The notes under the pieces were generated by a model. That model did not search any database and was not told where the DNA came from. It saw only the letters and a program-made list of their open reading frames with translations. A stretch of DNA of 62,826 nucleotides from DASSBR01 sp035701285 (lineage in GTDB: Bacteria; Pseudomonadota; Gammaproteobacteria; Natronospirales; DASSBR01): assembly GCA_035701285.1 (NCBI GenBank), contig DASSNT010000022.1, forward strand, positions 1 through 62,826, read 5' to 3'. Shown in pieces: positions 42,450 through 52,155 of this stretch; positions within the stretch are counted from its first letter, which is position 1, and each line of letters opens with the position of its first letter. The position numbers were made by a program, and so were the translations under genes.

Positions 42450-44424
42450 CCCACGCGGGGAGGAAGAATCCGACCCGCGCTCGGACGCGGCCAAGCGCGA
42501 AAGCGAGCAGTCCGGCACGGGCGGCGATGCGGAACCCGGCGCCGAGCGGCGAATCCGGCCGGCGGTATTGCTCGCGGTGCTGGGCGTCGTTTACGGCGAT
42601 ATCGGCACCAGCCCTATTTACGCGCTGCGCGAATGTTTTACCGGCGATCATGCAATCGTCACTACGCCGGCGAATATCTATGGCATTGTGTCGATCATCT
42701 TCTGGTCGCTGGTGCTGATCGCGTCGCTGAAGTACGTCATCTTCGTGCTGCGCGCGGACAACCATGGCGAAGGCGGGATATTCGCGCTGCTGGCGCTTAT
42801 CGGACCGTGGCGGAATCTCGGCCGGGGCCGGCGCCGCATGCTCGTCTTACTGGGGCTTGCCGGTGCAGCCGTCTTGTTCGGCGACATCATGATTACGCCG
42901 GCGATTTCGATTCTGAGCGCCATCGAGGGTGTCACTGTCGCCGATCCGGGCTTCCAGCCCTATGTCGTACCGCTCACGATCGTCATTCTGGTACTCCTGT
43001 TCGCGCTGCAAAGCCGCGGCACTGCACGCATCGGGGCGATCTTCGGCCCCATCATGCTGACCTGGTTCGCGTTGATCGGCGCTCTCGGCCTCGTGAGCGT
43101 GATCCAGGAGCCGCGTATCTTCAAGGCGCTGAACCCGGCCTACGCCGCTGAATTCTTTGTCCGCAACCAACTGGCGGGCTACCTGGTGCTGTCGGCGGCA
43201 TTTCTTGCGGTCACCGGTTCCGAGGCGCTATACGCTGATCTCGGCCATTTCGGCCGCACGCCGATCCGGCGCGCCTGGTTCGCGTTTATTCTGCCGGCGC
43301 TGCTGCTCAACTACTTCGGGCAGGGGGCGCTGCTGCTTCGTGGCGAACCGGCGACGCAGCCGTTCTTCGATCTCGCACCACCCTGGTTTCTGTATCCGCT
43401 GGTGGCCATCGCCTCGGCGGCGACTATCATTGCCTCCCAGGCCGCCATCACGGGAGCCTTTTCGCTGACAAGCCAGGCGGTGCAGCTGGGACAGGTACCT
43501 CGCGTCGAGGTGCGCCAGACATCGGCGGAGACGCGCGGCCAGATTTACGTGCCGATCGTGAACTGGATATTGCTCGCCGCGGCAGTCTTTCTGGTGCTCG
43601 CATTCCGCTCCTCCGGGAACCTGTCGGACGTCTACGGAGTCGCGGTCAATTCGACAATGGCCGTGACGACGGTGCTGGCGTTCAACGTCGCGATCGAGCG
43701 CGGCGGTTGGAACACGGCAGGTGCCATCGCCGGACTGATCGGCTTTCTCGCAATCGATCTCGCCTTCCTCGGTGCCAATTCGACCAAGGTCCTGACCGGC
43801 GGCTGGTTTTCGCTTGGCGTCGGCAGCCTGTTCTTCCTGATCATGTGGTCATGGCGGCGCGGCAGCATGCTGCTGCATGCGGAACTTGAAGACGAAACCA
43901 GGCCGATGGACGACCTGCTGAAAAAAATCGATGAAGAAAAACCGGTGCGGGTGCCAGGCACGGCGGTCTTCGTGACCGGCTACCTGGAGGAAGCGCCGCC
44001 CGTGCTGCGACATCATCTGCTGCGGACCAAAACGCTGCACGAGCAGGTGATTCTGTTGACGGTATTAATCGAGGCCGTGCCGAAGGTGGATCGCGGCGAG
44101 CGCGTCGAAGTCACGGCGTATGACGACAAGGGTATCTGGCGGCTGGTGTTGCACTACGGTTTCATGCAGGGCGCGAATATTCCGTCGGAGCTCCAGACGC
44201 TGGCCCTACCAGGGCTCAAAATCGACCTCGATGACACGACGTATTACCTCGGTCGCCAGAACCTGCTGCCACCGAAGCGCACCGGCGGTTTTAACTGGCG
44301 CCGGCTGATGCTCTGGCGCGACCGTCTGTACGCGTTCATGAAACGCAACGCCGTGGACGAGTCGGTGTACTACCACATCCCGTCCGACAGCGTGGTCGAG
44401 ATCGGTTTGCAGGTGCGGATTTAG
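42442..44424 (+). CDS. kup: Low-affinity potassium transporter Kup
   Basis: 660-residue inner-membrane potassium:proton symporter. The signature GVVYGDIGTSPIYALRE is at about 53-69; 12 membrane helices extend to about residue 465, then a soluble tail. The N-terminal 45 residues are charged and low-complexity. It overlaps the SIMPL gene by 8 nt. With TrkAH the window encodes two separate potassium uptake systems. Confidence 0.96.
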   Translation: MSDPRGEEESDPRSDAAKRESEQSGTGGDAEPGAERRIRPAVLLAVLGVVYGDIGTSPIYALRECFTGDHAIVTTPANIYGIVSIIFWSLVLIASLKYVIFVLRADNHGEGGIFALLALIGPWRNLGRGRRRMLVLLGLAGAAVLFGDIMITPAISILSAIEGVTVADPGFQPYVVPLTIVILVLLFALQSRGTARIGAIFGPIMLTWFALIGALGLVSVIQEPRIFKALNPAYAAEFFVRNQLAGYLVLSAAFLAVTGSEALYADLGHFGRTPIRRAWFAFILPALLLNYFGQGALLLRGEPATQPFFDLAPPWFLYPLVAIASAATIIASQAAITGAFSLTSQAVQLGQVPRVEVRQTSAETRGQIYVPIVNWILLAAAVFLVLAFRSSGNLSDVYGVAVNSTMAVTTVLAFNVAIERGGWNTAGAIAGLIGFLAIDLAFLGANSTKVLTGGWFSLGVGSLFFLIMWSWRRGSMLLHAELEDETRPMDDLLKKIDEEKPVRVPGTAVFVTGYLEEAPPVLRHHLLRTKTLHEQVILLTVLIEAVPKVDRGERVEVTAYDDKGIWRLVLHYGFMQGANIPSELQTLALPGLKIDLDDTTYYLGRQNLLPPKRTGGFNWRRLMLWRDRLYAFMKRNAVDESVYYHIPSDSVVEIGLQVRI

Positions 44425-44427
44425 CTC

Positions 44428-44453
44428 AAAAAAAGGGCCGCCGAAGCGGCCCT
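44428..44453 (-). terminator. Terminator of the minus-strand SYLF gene, also downstream of kup
   Basis: AGGGCCGC-CGAA-GCGGCCCT stem; on the minus strand it is followed by TTTTTT, as expected for the convergent SYLF gene. Confidence 0.8.
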
Positions 44454-44471
44454 CGAATCGGTGAATCGAAG

Positions 44472-45299
44472 TTACTTCGCCGTTTGCGACTGTTGCTTAA
44501 CCTGCAACTCGTTACGCGCATACTGCTGCGCGGGCGCATATTCCGACAGCACATCGTTGAAGACCTGCAGCCGGTCCGGCACCTGGCTCTGCTCGAAAAG
44601 GACCTGCTTGACCGAAGCATTGGACCCATAGATTTTCTGCGTCGCGCTCTGGTCGGCGCTGATGGTCGTGCCCTTGATTTCAGCGCCCGCGAAGGCGCCC
44701 GTCTGGTCCAGCTTGTAAGCCAGCGTGGCGGCAGGCAGCGTATGCACGTTCGCATGCAGCCCGACAGGACCGGCGGCGACGCCGATCGTCCCGCCGAACT
44801 TGAAGTTGCCGTTCATCAATTCGTTCACCGCGCTCGGCGTCATGAACAGCACGACGAGCTGGCTGACTTTGGCGCCCGCCTGGAGCCCAACGCTTCCGGC
44901 GGACAGGTTGAAGTAAGCCGGCGCATTCCAGTCGCCGCTGTCGCCGCGGCAACTCACGATACCGTCACCGTGAGACCCGGCAAAAATGATCCCTTCCTTG
45001 AAGACGCCCGGAAAGACCGCGATGCAGCGGGCGTGACTGACGATATTCTGCGGAATACGCTGATCGGCATCCAGCAGCATCTGGCCGCGCAGCAAGCCGG
45101 CGGCCGAGTAGGCGAGCCGCGTCTGTTCGGCCGGGCTGATGCTTTCGCTGGCGCCGGTGTTCGCGTTGGCGTTGTTCTGATTGGTGTTGGCGGTGTTGTT
45201 CTGGTTGGCGCTGGCGGGATTTTGCTGCGCCGAAGCGACGCCGAGAGAGCCGGCCAGCGCAAACGCTGAAAGCACGGCGCACAGTGTTTTGAAACGCAT
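44472..45299 (-). CDS. SYLF (Ysc84-like) lipid-binding domain protein, copy 1
   Basis: 275 residues with a signal peptide (cleavage near VASA-QQ, 24), an Asn-rich low-complexity linker (about 27-48) and a SYLF domain (about 55-250): ARCIAVFPGVFKEGIIFAGS, GDGIVSCRG, GVAAGPVGLHANV. SYLF domains bind phosphoinositides or other lipids in eukaryotes; bacterial roles are not known. The ribosome site AAGGAGGTT precedes the ATG, as in the next paralogue. Confidence 0.88.
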   Translation of the reverse strand: MRFKTLCAVLSAFALAGSLGVASAQQNPASANQNNTANTNQNNANANTGASESISPAEQTRLAYSAAGLLRGQMLLDADQRIPQNIVSHARCIAVFPGVFKEGIIFAGSHGDGIVSCRGDSGDWNAPAYFNLSAGSVGLQAGAKVSQLVVLFMTPSAVNELMNGNFKFGGTIGVAAGPVGLHANVHTLPAATLAYKLDQTGAFAGAEIKGTTISADQSATQKIYGSNASVKQVLFEQSQVPDRLQVFNDVLSEYAPAQQYARNELQVKQQSQTAK

Positions 45300-45359
45300 T
45301 TGGAAACCTCCTTGTTTCGTATACTCCTGGGTCCAATATGGCTGCGCATCGGCGCATTT

Positions 45360-46136
45360 TCAAGTGTCGTCCTGATGAGACGATCCGCGAACACGGGTTT
45401 GCCTGTAAGCCGATGCCGGCGCGAAATCGTTCAGCGCGTCGCCGAATGTGGCCACCGCCTTCGGTGATACCCGCGATTCGAACAGCAGCTTTTCCATGTC
45501 TGGGTCGGGACCGTAGAGCCGGCGGTTGAATTCCTCATCGATCGTCATCACGCTGATGCGAATCTGCGCGCCGACAAAAGCGCCTTCTTCGTTCATCCGG
45601 TAGCCAATGACAGACGCCGGCGCCGTGTCGACATCGCCGCGGCCGCCGATCAGCGCGAGCGTAATGCCCACCCCCGCGCCGAATGCCGCATTGTCGCGCA
45701 GCACACGCCGGGCCGAATTGCGGTTGAGAAACAGAACGATGTGCTCGCCGGTCGCGGCGCCGATCTGCGGTCCGATGCTGCCCGACAGCCACGTGATGTA
45801 AACGGGCGCCGAGTGCGTCCAGCCGCCGGAGGACGGGTCGCGGCAGCTGACGATGCCGTCGCCATCTTCGCCGGCGACGACGACGCCGGCCTTGTACGTT
45901 TCCGGAAAGACCGCGATGCAGCGCGACTGGTTGATCAGCTTGCCGGGAATGCCGGCTGCTTCATCGGTACGCAGCACATGAGCGGCGTGTTCGGCAATTT
46001 CCACCAGCCGCTCCAGCGACCCGTGCACGGCACGCTGATGAGCGCCGTAGGACGAAGTCACCTGCTGCGCGGGGGATGCGGATGGCCACAACAGACAGGC
46101 AGCGGCGACGCCGGCGGAAAAAATCTTGAGTGGCAT
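45360..46136 (-). CDS. SYLF (Ysc84-like) lipid-binding domain protein, copy 2
   Basis: 258 residues from ATG 46136; a signal peptide (IFSAGVAAACLLWPSASPA) and a SYLF domain (about 45-240) with SRCIAVFPETYKAGVVVAGE and GDGIVSCRD. The upstream AACAAGGAGGTT is the same as before copy 1, consistent with tandem duplication. Downstream of the DUF4156 lipoprotein gene by 28 nt, all on the minus strand, so the three may form an envelope operon. Confidence 0.88.
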   Translation of the reverse strand: MPLKIFSAGVAAACLLWPSASPAQQVTSSYGAHQRAVHGSLERLVEIAEHAAHVLRTDEAAGIPGKLINQSRCIAVFPETYKAGVVVAGEDGDGIVSCRDPSSGGWTHSAPVYITWLSGSIGPQIGAATGEHIVLFLNRNSARRVLRDNAAFGAGVGITLALIGGRGDVDTAPASVIGYRMNEEGAFVGAQIRISVMTIDEEFNRRLYGPDPDMEKLLFESRVSPKAVATFGDALNDFAPASAYRQTRVRGSSHQDDT

Positions 46137-46164
46137 TGCGAACCTCCTTGTTCGCCATGAGGTT

Positions 46165-46572
46165 TCAGCGCGGCGGCTGATAGGGGATCGTCTTGATGCC
46201 CGTTTCCATGGTGTCGTTCTGCCGCATGTTCGGGTTGCGGCTGAGCGTCGTCGCGCCACAGCGATAAATACCAAAGGTCTGATGGCCGCGATCGCGCTCG
46301 CTGAGCGGCGCGACCGCATCACCGCCCATCTGCGCGGCGTCGTTGCGCGCGATGTTGACGAGATCGGCGTTAATGGCCTGCGGATTACGCGGCAGGAAGC
46401 CGGCTTCGTTCAGCACCGCTGCCTCGGTTTTGCCGAGATACTGGCAACTCGCCGTTTGCGCCGGTTCCAGAATGGCGACATCGCGCGCCTGCGGCTTCAC
46501 TTCAATCCAGTTGCCGCAGCCGGCAATCAGCATCGTAACGCCTGCCGCCGCGGTCATAGCCCCGATTCGCAT
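46165..46572 (-). CDS. DUF4156-like small lipoprotein
   Basis: 135 residues from ATG 46572, with a lipobox LIAGC (Cys19) and a body with ASCQYLGKTEAAV, NIARNDAAQMGGDAVAP and YRCG, which fit DUF4156 lipoproteins. Function is unknown. It heads the SYLF gene pair on the minus strand and is divergent from the DUF883 gene. Confidence 0.75.
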   Translation of the reverse strand: MRIGAMTAAAGVTMLIAGCGNWIEVKPQARDVAILEPAQTASCQYLGKTEAAVLNEAGFLPRNPQAINADLVNIARNDAAQMGGDAVAPLSERDRGHQTFGIYRCGATTLSRNPNMRQNDTMETGIKTIPYQPPR

Positions 46573-46703
46573 TCTCAAATCCCGGTTGAACAGTACCCGT
46601 AAAAACCCGAGCCTATCACAATAGCCAGTGATGCTGTGATATAAAGAGTGTATCCTGAAAGCAGGACTCATGGACGAGCAACCAATGAACATGGAGGTAG
46701 CCA

Positions 46704-46979
46704 ATGGCTGCTACGGAAAAGGATATCCACGAGATTAAAAGCGACGTCGAGTCGCTGAAATCCGACCTCAGATCCCTCACCGATTCGCTCAAACGTCAGG
46801 CGGAATCCCAGGCACGCGCCGGCTATGCGAAAGCGCGTGAAGCGGGCGACAAGGTGCGCCACCAGGCCCAGCAGGGCGCTGCGATGGTCGAGGACCAGAT
46901 TGAGGAACGCCCGCTGATCAGCGTGCTGACCGCCTTCGGCGTCGGCTTTCTGATCGGCAAGCTCCTCGACAGAAAATAA
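46704..46979 (+). CDS. DUF883 (ElaB/YqjD-like) membrane-anchored protein
   Basis: 91 residues: an N-terminal coiled coil (about 5-45, IHEIKSDVESLKSDLRSL), a polar hinge, and a C-terminal membrane helix LISVLTAFGVGFLIGKLLDRK. ElaB/YqjD proteins are tail-anchored and bind ribosomes in stationary phase in E. coli. TGGAGGT precedes the ATG. The next gene follows 6 nt downstream. Confidence 0.88.
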   Translation: MAATEKDIHEIKSDVESLKSDLRSLTDSLKRQAESQARAGYAKAREAGDKVRHQAQQGAAMVEDQIEERPLISVLTAFGVGFLIGKLLDRK

Positions 46980-46985
46980 GTCCCG

Positions 46986-47435
46986 GTGGCTAAAAAGAAG
47001 AAACCCCTGCCGTTGCTGGTGGGGGTGGCCATCACCGGCACGGCTATCCTGATTGCGATGGGCGGCGTCGCGTTTCTTACCTATGGCTTGTATCGCGGGC
47101 TGATCGCGGCGTTCGATATGGCGCCGTGGGCATCGGCGCTGGCGACCGGGGGCGGCGCATTCATCGCCGCGGCGATATTCGTCGTCGCGGTCGGCTCGTA
47201 TTCGCGCTGGAAGCACAGCCTCCACCACAAGGTCGAGCATTACAAGGATCCGCAAACCTACGTCGACCGCATTGAGACGGAGATCGATACCCGCCTCGAC
47301 TCCGATATCAGCCGCGCTGTCTTCGCCAATCCCAAGGGTGCCGTGGTGCTCGGCCTCGCAGTCGGCGTTGCGGCGGGCGCAAGCCGGGATTTGCGTCGTC
47401 TGCTGGTGCAGGTCGGACAGCAATTCCGCAGCTGA
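46986..47435 (+). CDS. Two-span inner-membrane protein of unknown function
   Basis: 149 residues from GTG 46986. Two N-terminal hydrophobic segments (LLVGVAITGTAILIAMGGVA and ALATGGGAFIAAAIFVVAVG) and a basic C-terminal region with another short hydrophobic stretch. It resembles partners of DUF883 proteins in YqjD-YqjE-YqjK-type sets, where the middle gene is a phage-holin-like membrane protein; the match is by context and topology only. Confidence 0.65.
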   Translation: MAKKKKPLPLLVGVAITGTAILIAMGGVAFLTYGLYRGLIAAFDMAPWASALATGGGAFIAAAIFVVAVGSYSRWKHSLHHKVEHYKDPQTYVDRIETEIDTRLDSDISRAVFANPKGAVVLGLAVGVAAGASRDLRRLLVQVGQQFRS

Positions 47436-47448
47436 GGCTGCTGCTGCA

Positions 47449-48033
47449 GTGGCCGGCAAGTCCGAACAAGTGGAACTGGCGGAGCTGCCCGGCATCAAGG
47501 GCTGGCTGGGCGCGCGTCTCGGGCAACCGGGTCTGGCTCTCTACGCGTTCGGCGGCTGCCTGTGCGCCATCGCTGTCGTCGCTGAACTGGCTGCGGTCAT
47601 GCGCTGGCCGATGCTGTTTCCGAGCCTCGGGCCGACGGTACTGCTGTTTTTCGAGCGCAGCTCGCGGGCGGCGGCGTGGCCGCGCAATACCCTGATCGGC
47701 CACGCGGTCGCGATCATTTGCGGCTGGATCAGCCTCGTGCTGTTCGGGCTGAACACGGCACCGGACGTCATGACGGCGGGCGTCACGCCGGGCCGCCTGG
47801 GCGCGGCAGCGTTATCGGTCGCCTTGACTGCAGCCATAAAGCACCTGCTGAAAGCGCCGCATCCGCCGGCCGGCGCGACCGCTCTGATGGTCAGCCTCGG
47901 ATTCTTTACCACCTGGTTCCAGCTTGGTGCGCTGATGTTCGGCATTGTTTTGCTTACCGCAACAAGCTGGTTGATCAACCGGCTGCTCGGCGTCCCGGAA
48001 CCGGTGTGGGGGAAGCCCTCCAGCGGTAGTTGA
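47449..48033 (+). CDS. HPP family inner-membrane protein
   Basis: 194 residues from GTG 47449; five or so membrane helices and the HPP signature AHPPAGATALMVSLG (written as KAPHPPAGATALM here). HPP proteins include nitrite transporters of chloroplasts and cyanobacteria; the bacterial role is not known. Start follows a GAGG site. It belongs to the plus-strand run of envelope proteins from DUF883 to YihY. Confidence 0.85.
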   Translation: MAGKSEQVELAELPGIKGWLGARLGQPGLALYAFGGCLCAIAVVAELAAVMRWPMLFPSLGPTVLLFFERSSRAAAWPRNTLIGHAVAIICGWISLVLFGLNTAPDVMTAGVTPGRLGAAALSVALTAAIKHLLKAPHPPAGATALMVSLGFFTTWFQLGALMFGIVLLTATSWLINRLLGVPEPVWGKPSSGS

Positions 48034-48141
48034 CGACACCGTGATGTACCGCATGGTCGCTGGAGCGAAATCGCGGTAATGTGAAAACAACTCATCAATG
48101 AGTTCGTGCGGCGATCCTCGTCGTGCGAGTCTGGCAAAGGA

Positions 48142-49080
48142 ATGCAGGCACCGATGTTGCGAAAGAAAGCCGGTAGCAGCGTGCCCGGCGCACGCCCCCG
48201 CGATATCTCGAAACCAGGTTGGCGGGCGGCAGCGAAACGGACGTTCAGCGGCCTGACCGAACACAACGTGCCGCTGATTTCCGCGGGCGTCGCGTTCTAC
48301 GGCATGCTCGCGATTTTTCCGGCGCTGACCGCCCTGATCTCGGTTTACGGGCTGATCGCCGATCCCGCCGACGTCCAGCAGTTGTTGAACGCCGGCGTCC
48401 TGCCTCCGGGCGTGGCGAACCTTTTACAGGGTCACGCGCGCAGCCTGGCCGGCCCCGGCAACGGCGCGCTCAGCATCAGCGTTATTATCGGCTTCCTGCT
48501 GACGTTGTGGAGCGCGCGTCAGGGCGCGAACGCGATTATCAAAGCGCTCAACGTGGTTTATGGCGAAAGCGAGACGCGCGGTCTGCTGCATCGCATCGGC
48601 CTGAGTCTGGTGTTCACGCTGGCGTCGATAGTATTCGCTGTGCTCGCGCTGATCGCAGTCATTCTGATACCGTCAATGCTTGGCCAGCTCAACCTCGGCC
48701 CGATGTGGCAGCTCGGCATCTCGGCGATTCGCTGGCCTATTCTTGCCGTACTGGTCGGTGGAGGCGTTGCCGCGTTGTACCGCTACGCCCCCGACCGCCA
48801 TCGCCCTGCCTGGCGCTGGGTCGTGCTGGGCGCGGCGGTGGCGACGGTGCTGTGGCTGATCGGCTCGGGCCTGTTCTCGCTTTATGTGTCCCACTTCGCC
48901 AACTACAACAAATCCTATGGCTCGCTCGGCACCATCGTGGTGCTGCTGTTATGGCTGTTCATTTCGTCGCTGATCGTGCTGATAGGCGCGGAGCTGAATT
49001 CGGCCGTCGAGCAGCAGGTGGCGATCGAAGCGGACATCGCCGACGACAGAAGAAGTGAAGACAGGCGCCCCCGGCGTTAA
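48142..49080 (+). CDS. YihY/BrkB family inner-membrane protein, short form
   Basis: About 312 residues (start codon uncertain: GTG 48106, ATG 48142 or ATG 48154). Six membrane helices of the YihY fold: SAGVAFYGMLAIFPALTALI, WSARQGANAIIKALNVVYGE, and YRYAPDR..RWVVLGAAVATVLW. It lacks the winged-helix tail of the paralogue at 13712. The C-terminus is charged (DRRSEDRRPRR). Confidence 0.85.
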   Translation: MQAPMLRKKAGSSVPGARPRDISKPGWRAAAKRTFSGLTEHNVPLISAGVAFYGMLAIFPALTALISVYGLIADPADVQQLLNAGVLPPGVANLLQGHARSLAGPGNGALSISVIIGFLLTLWSARQGANAIIKALNVVYGESETRGLLHRIGLSLVFTLASIVFAVLALIAVILIPSMLGQLNLGPMWQLGISAIRWPILAVLVGGGVAALYRYAPDRHRPAWRWVVLGAAVATVLWLIGSGLFSLYVSHFANYNKSYGSLGTIVVLLLWLFISSLIVLIGAELNSAVEQQVAIEADIADDRRSEDRRPRR

Positions 49081-49199
49081 GGAACTTCAGCTCCCGTTCA
49101 TGTGTCTTTCTGCGCGAGCAGAGCAAATTTTTGCGCCCCCCGGCGCGGTCGGTTAGGCTTGCCGACTGTATTTGTCTCCACATAATCAGGAGAAAACGC

Positions 49200-51443
49200 A
49201 TGGCGACGTCACGCATCGGCTGGAAATCGCTGGCTTTGGGTATCGGCGCGCTTGCCGCTGTCAGCCTGGCTGCCCAGGCAGAAAACACCAGCAACGCCCG
49301 GAGCGATTTCTATTCGATCGCGGATATCTTCGCGGAACCCGGCCCGACGGGCGAATCGCCGCGCAGTTTTGAATGGAGCCCGGACGGCAGCAAGCTGACG
49401 TTTCTGCTGCGCAACAAAGACAGCGACCTTGCCGATCTTTACGTTATCGACACTGCCACCGGCAAGCGGTCGGTATTGATTTCAGGCGATGTTCTTGCCG
49501 GCGCTGCGGCCTCGCCGGACAAAATCGAGAACGAACGCAAGAAGGAGCGCATCACCCGCTACGGCGTGTCGAGTTATCACTGGTCGCCGAAGGGCGATGC
49601 GATTTTCTATCTCAGCGGCGACCAGGTCTGGTTGTACGACCTGGCAAGCGGCAAGACGCGCCAGATTACCCATGAGCCGGGTCCCAAGCGTGACCCGAAA
49701 CTGTCGCCGAATGAGCAATGGGTCAGCTACGTCAGCAACGATGACCTGCACTATGTATCGATCGAGGGCGGCGAGGTTTACACCGTCGCGCCGCATCAGA
49801 AGGGCGTGCTGAACGGGGGCATGGACTGGGTCTATCCCGAGGAGTTGGCACTGCGCAGCGGCTACGAATGGTCGCCTGACAGCCGCTATATCGCGTTCAT
49901 GCAGTTCGACGAGCGGCCGGTGGAAGACTTTCCGCTGGTCAACTACGCTCGGCAGAATCCGACGGTGTACCAGGAGAATTATCCGCTCGCCGGCGCCCCG
50001 AATCCGATCGTGCGGCTGGGTATCCATGCGATCGCTGGTCATCAGACGCATTGGGTGAAAGGCGTCGCGGGTACTGACGACACCTATCTCGCCCGCATCG
50101 GCTGGCTGCCGAAGGGCCAGCACCGCGCCTACGCACAGGTGCTCAACCGGCCGCAGACGGACCTCAAGCTGTTCACGATCAACCCGGCGAATGGTGCAGC
50201 CGACGTGCTGCTGCACGAAACCGATCCTTACTGGGTCGATGTGACGGACAGCCTGCATTTTCTCAACGACGGCAGCGGCTTCGTGTTCGAGACCTTCGAT
50301 GATGGCTGGCAGCACATCTATCTGTTCGACAGGAACGGCGACAAGGTGCGCAACCTGACTCCGGGCCCGTTCAATGTGATGTCGTTCGACGGCATTGATG
50401 AAAAGAACGGTTACGTTTATTTCAGCACGGCGATGAAACCGGGGCTGCTGGATACCAACCTGTTCCGGGTCTCACTGAACGGCGGCGAACCGACGCGCAT
50501 CACCGACGGGCACGGCACGCACTACATCGACATGGGTCCGAAGGGCCGCTTTTACGTCGACCACTATTCCGACATCACCACGCCGATGGCGATTGCATTG
50601 CGTTCCACGTCGGATGGCCGGATTGCGATGATCCAGCCGGCCGCGGAGTTGAAGTACGACCTGCTGCGGCCGCGGCTCGTCAAGATCAAGGCGGCGGACG
50701 GCAAGACCGACCTGTACGCGTCCATCCTGACCCCGCCGAACTTCGACCCGCACAGAGAATACCCGGTCATCATGTACCAGTACGGCGGCCCGCACGCGTT
50801 CTCCGTTGTGCGCGACGCGTGGGGTGGCAGCAATTTCCTGTTCGACCAGATTCTCGCGCGTGACGGTTTCATCCTGTTCGCAGTAGACAATCGCGCGGCC
50901 GGGTACTTCAGCCATACCGCGCAAGCCCAGGTGAAGTTCAAGCTTGGCGAGCTCGAACTGGCCGATCAGCGTGCGGCGGTCAAGTGGCTGCAATCGCAGC
51001 CGTATGTCGATGACGACCGCATCGGCATCTGGGGCTGGAGTTACGGCGGTTACATGACCACCTACGAAATGACTCACGCACCCGGCGTCTGGGCCGCCGG
51101 CATCGCCGTTGCGCCGGTCACGCGCTGGCAGGACTATGACTCGATTTACACCGAGCGTTACATGGGCGTGCCGCAGAAAAACAGGAAGGGCTACGAGGCC
51201 AGCTCATCGGTGGCGGCTGCCGGTAATCTCGAAGATCCGCTGCTGCTGGTCGCCGGCACGGGCGACGACAACGTTCACTGGCAGAACACGATTCAATTCA
51301 TTCAGGCGCTGATAGACCACCGGCGGCCGTACCAGTTGCTGATCTACCCGAACAAGACACACGGCATTTCCGGACCGGATGCACGCACACATCTGTTCAC
51401 GGCGATGCAGACGTTCTGGGAGACGCATCTGAAAGCGCACTAG
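49200..51443 (+). CDS. Dipeptidyl peptidase IV-like S9 family serine peptidase
   Basis: 747 residues from ATG 49200 (AGGAGA upstream). A signal peptide (GIGALAAVSLAAQA) is followed by an eight-bladed propeller (about 35-500) and a hydrolase domain. The nucleophile is in GWSYGGYM (nucleotides about 51030-51060), the acid Asp in GTGDDNVHW, and His in NKTHGIS. The Glu-rich motif that recognises the peptide N-terminus, DERPVEDFP, is similar to the DPP IV double-Glu loop. It probably cleaves X-Pro (or X-Ala) dipeptides in the periplasm, complementing PepQ and proline iminopeptidase in the cytoplasm. Confidence 0.93.
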   Translation: MATSRIGWKSLALGIGALAAVSLAAQAENTSNARSDFYSIADIFAEPGPTGESPRSFEWSPDGSKLTFLLRNKDSDLADLYVIDTATGKRSVLISGDVLAGAAASPDKIENERKKERITRYGVSSYHWSPKGDAIFYLSGDQVWLYDLASGKTRQITHEPGPKRDPKLSPNEQWVSYVSNDDLHYVSIEGGEVYTVAPHQKGVLNGGMDWVYPEELALRSGYEWSPDSRYIAFMQFDERPVEDFPLVNYARQNPTVYQENYPLAGAPNPIVRLGIHAIAGHQTHWVKGVAGTDDTYLARIGWLPKGQHRAYAQVLNRPQTDLKLFTINPANGAADVLLHETDPYWVDVTDSLHFLNDGSGFVFETFDDGWQHIYLFDRNGDKVRNLTPGPFNVMSFDGIDEKNGYVYFSTAMKPGLLDTNLFRVSLNGGEPTRITDGHGTHYIDMGPKGRFYVDHYSDITTPMAIALRSTSDGRIAMIQPAAELKYDLLRPRLVKIKAADGKTDLYASILTPPNFDPHREYPVIMYQYGGPHAFSVVRDAWGGSNFLFDQILARDGFILFAVDNRAAGYFSHTAQAQVKFKLGELELADQRAAVKWLQSQPYVDDDRIGIWGWSYGGYMTTYEMTHAPGVWAAGIAVAPVTRWQDYDSIYTERYMGVPQKNRKGYEASSSVAAAGNLEDPLLLVAGTGDDNVHWQNTIQFIQALIDHRRPYQLLIYPNKTHGISGPDARTHLFTAMQTFWETHLKAH

Positions 51444-51456
51444 CAAGGAGCACAAG

Positions 51457-52149
51457 ATGATTGATCTTTATTCATGGACGACGCCGAACGGTTACAAGAT
51501 CCACATCATGCTGGAAGAGACGGCGCTGGCCTACAAGGCACACCCGGTCGATATCGGTGAGGGCGACCAGTTCAAGCCGGAATTTCTGAAGATCAGCCCG
51601 AACAACAAGATTCCGGCGATCGTCGATCAGGACGGGCCGGGCAAGCGGCCGGTTTCCATTTTCGAGTCCGGCGCAATCTTGATGTATCTCGCCGAAAAGA
51701 CCGGTCGCTTCGTGCCGGACGATCCGCGGGCGCGCATCGAGATGCTGTCGTGGCTGTGCTTCCAGGTCGGCCATGTCGGCCCGATGATCGGCCAGATCCA
51801 TCATTTTCGCGATTATGCGCCGGAGAAGATTCAGTACGCGATCGACCGCTACACCAACGAAGGCAAGCGCCTTTACGGCGTGATGGACAAGCGCCTGTCG
51901 CAGGCACCGTACTTCGCGGGCGATGAATACAGCATTGCCGACATCGCCATCTGGCCGTGGCTGCGCAGCTATGAAAAGGAAGGCATTCCAATGAACGAGT
52001 ACCCGCACGTCAAGGCATGGTTCGACAAGATCGGCGAGCGTCCGGCAGTGAAGCGCGGTCTCGAAGTACTGCAGGAATACAAGCAGGACGGCCTGAGCGA
52101 AAGAGCCAAAGAAGTCATGTTCGGCAACATGCAATACGAAAAAAGATAA
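51457..52149 (+). CDS. Glutathione S-transferase family protein (Nu-class, YfcG/YghU-like)
   Basis: 230 residues. Thioredoxin-like N-terminal domain YSWTTPNGYKIHIMLEE with TPN in the position of the glutathione-activating Thr/Asn of Nu-class enzymes, and NNKIPAIVD and ESGAILMYLAE; a helical C-terminal domain with FAGDEYSIADIAIWPW. These enzymes show disulfide-bond reductase activity with two glutathiones. AAGGAG precedes the ATG. The UDG-like gene follows 6 nt later. Confidence 0.92.
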   Translation: MIDLYSWTTPNGYKIHIMLEETALAYKAHPVDIGEGDQFKPEFLKISPNNKIPAIVDQDGPGKRPVSIFESGAILMYLAEKTGRFVPDDPRARIEMLSWLCFQVGHVGPMIGQIHHFRDYAPEKIQYAIDRYTNEGKRLYGVMDKRLSQAPYFAGDEYSIADIAIWPWLRSYEKEGIPMNEYPHVKAWFDKIGERPAVKRGLEVLQEYKQDGLSERAKEVMFGNMQYEKR

Positions 52150-52155
52150 CTGCCC

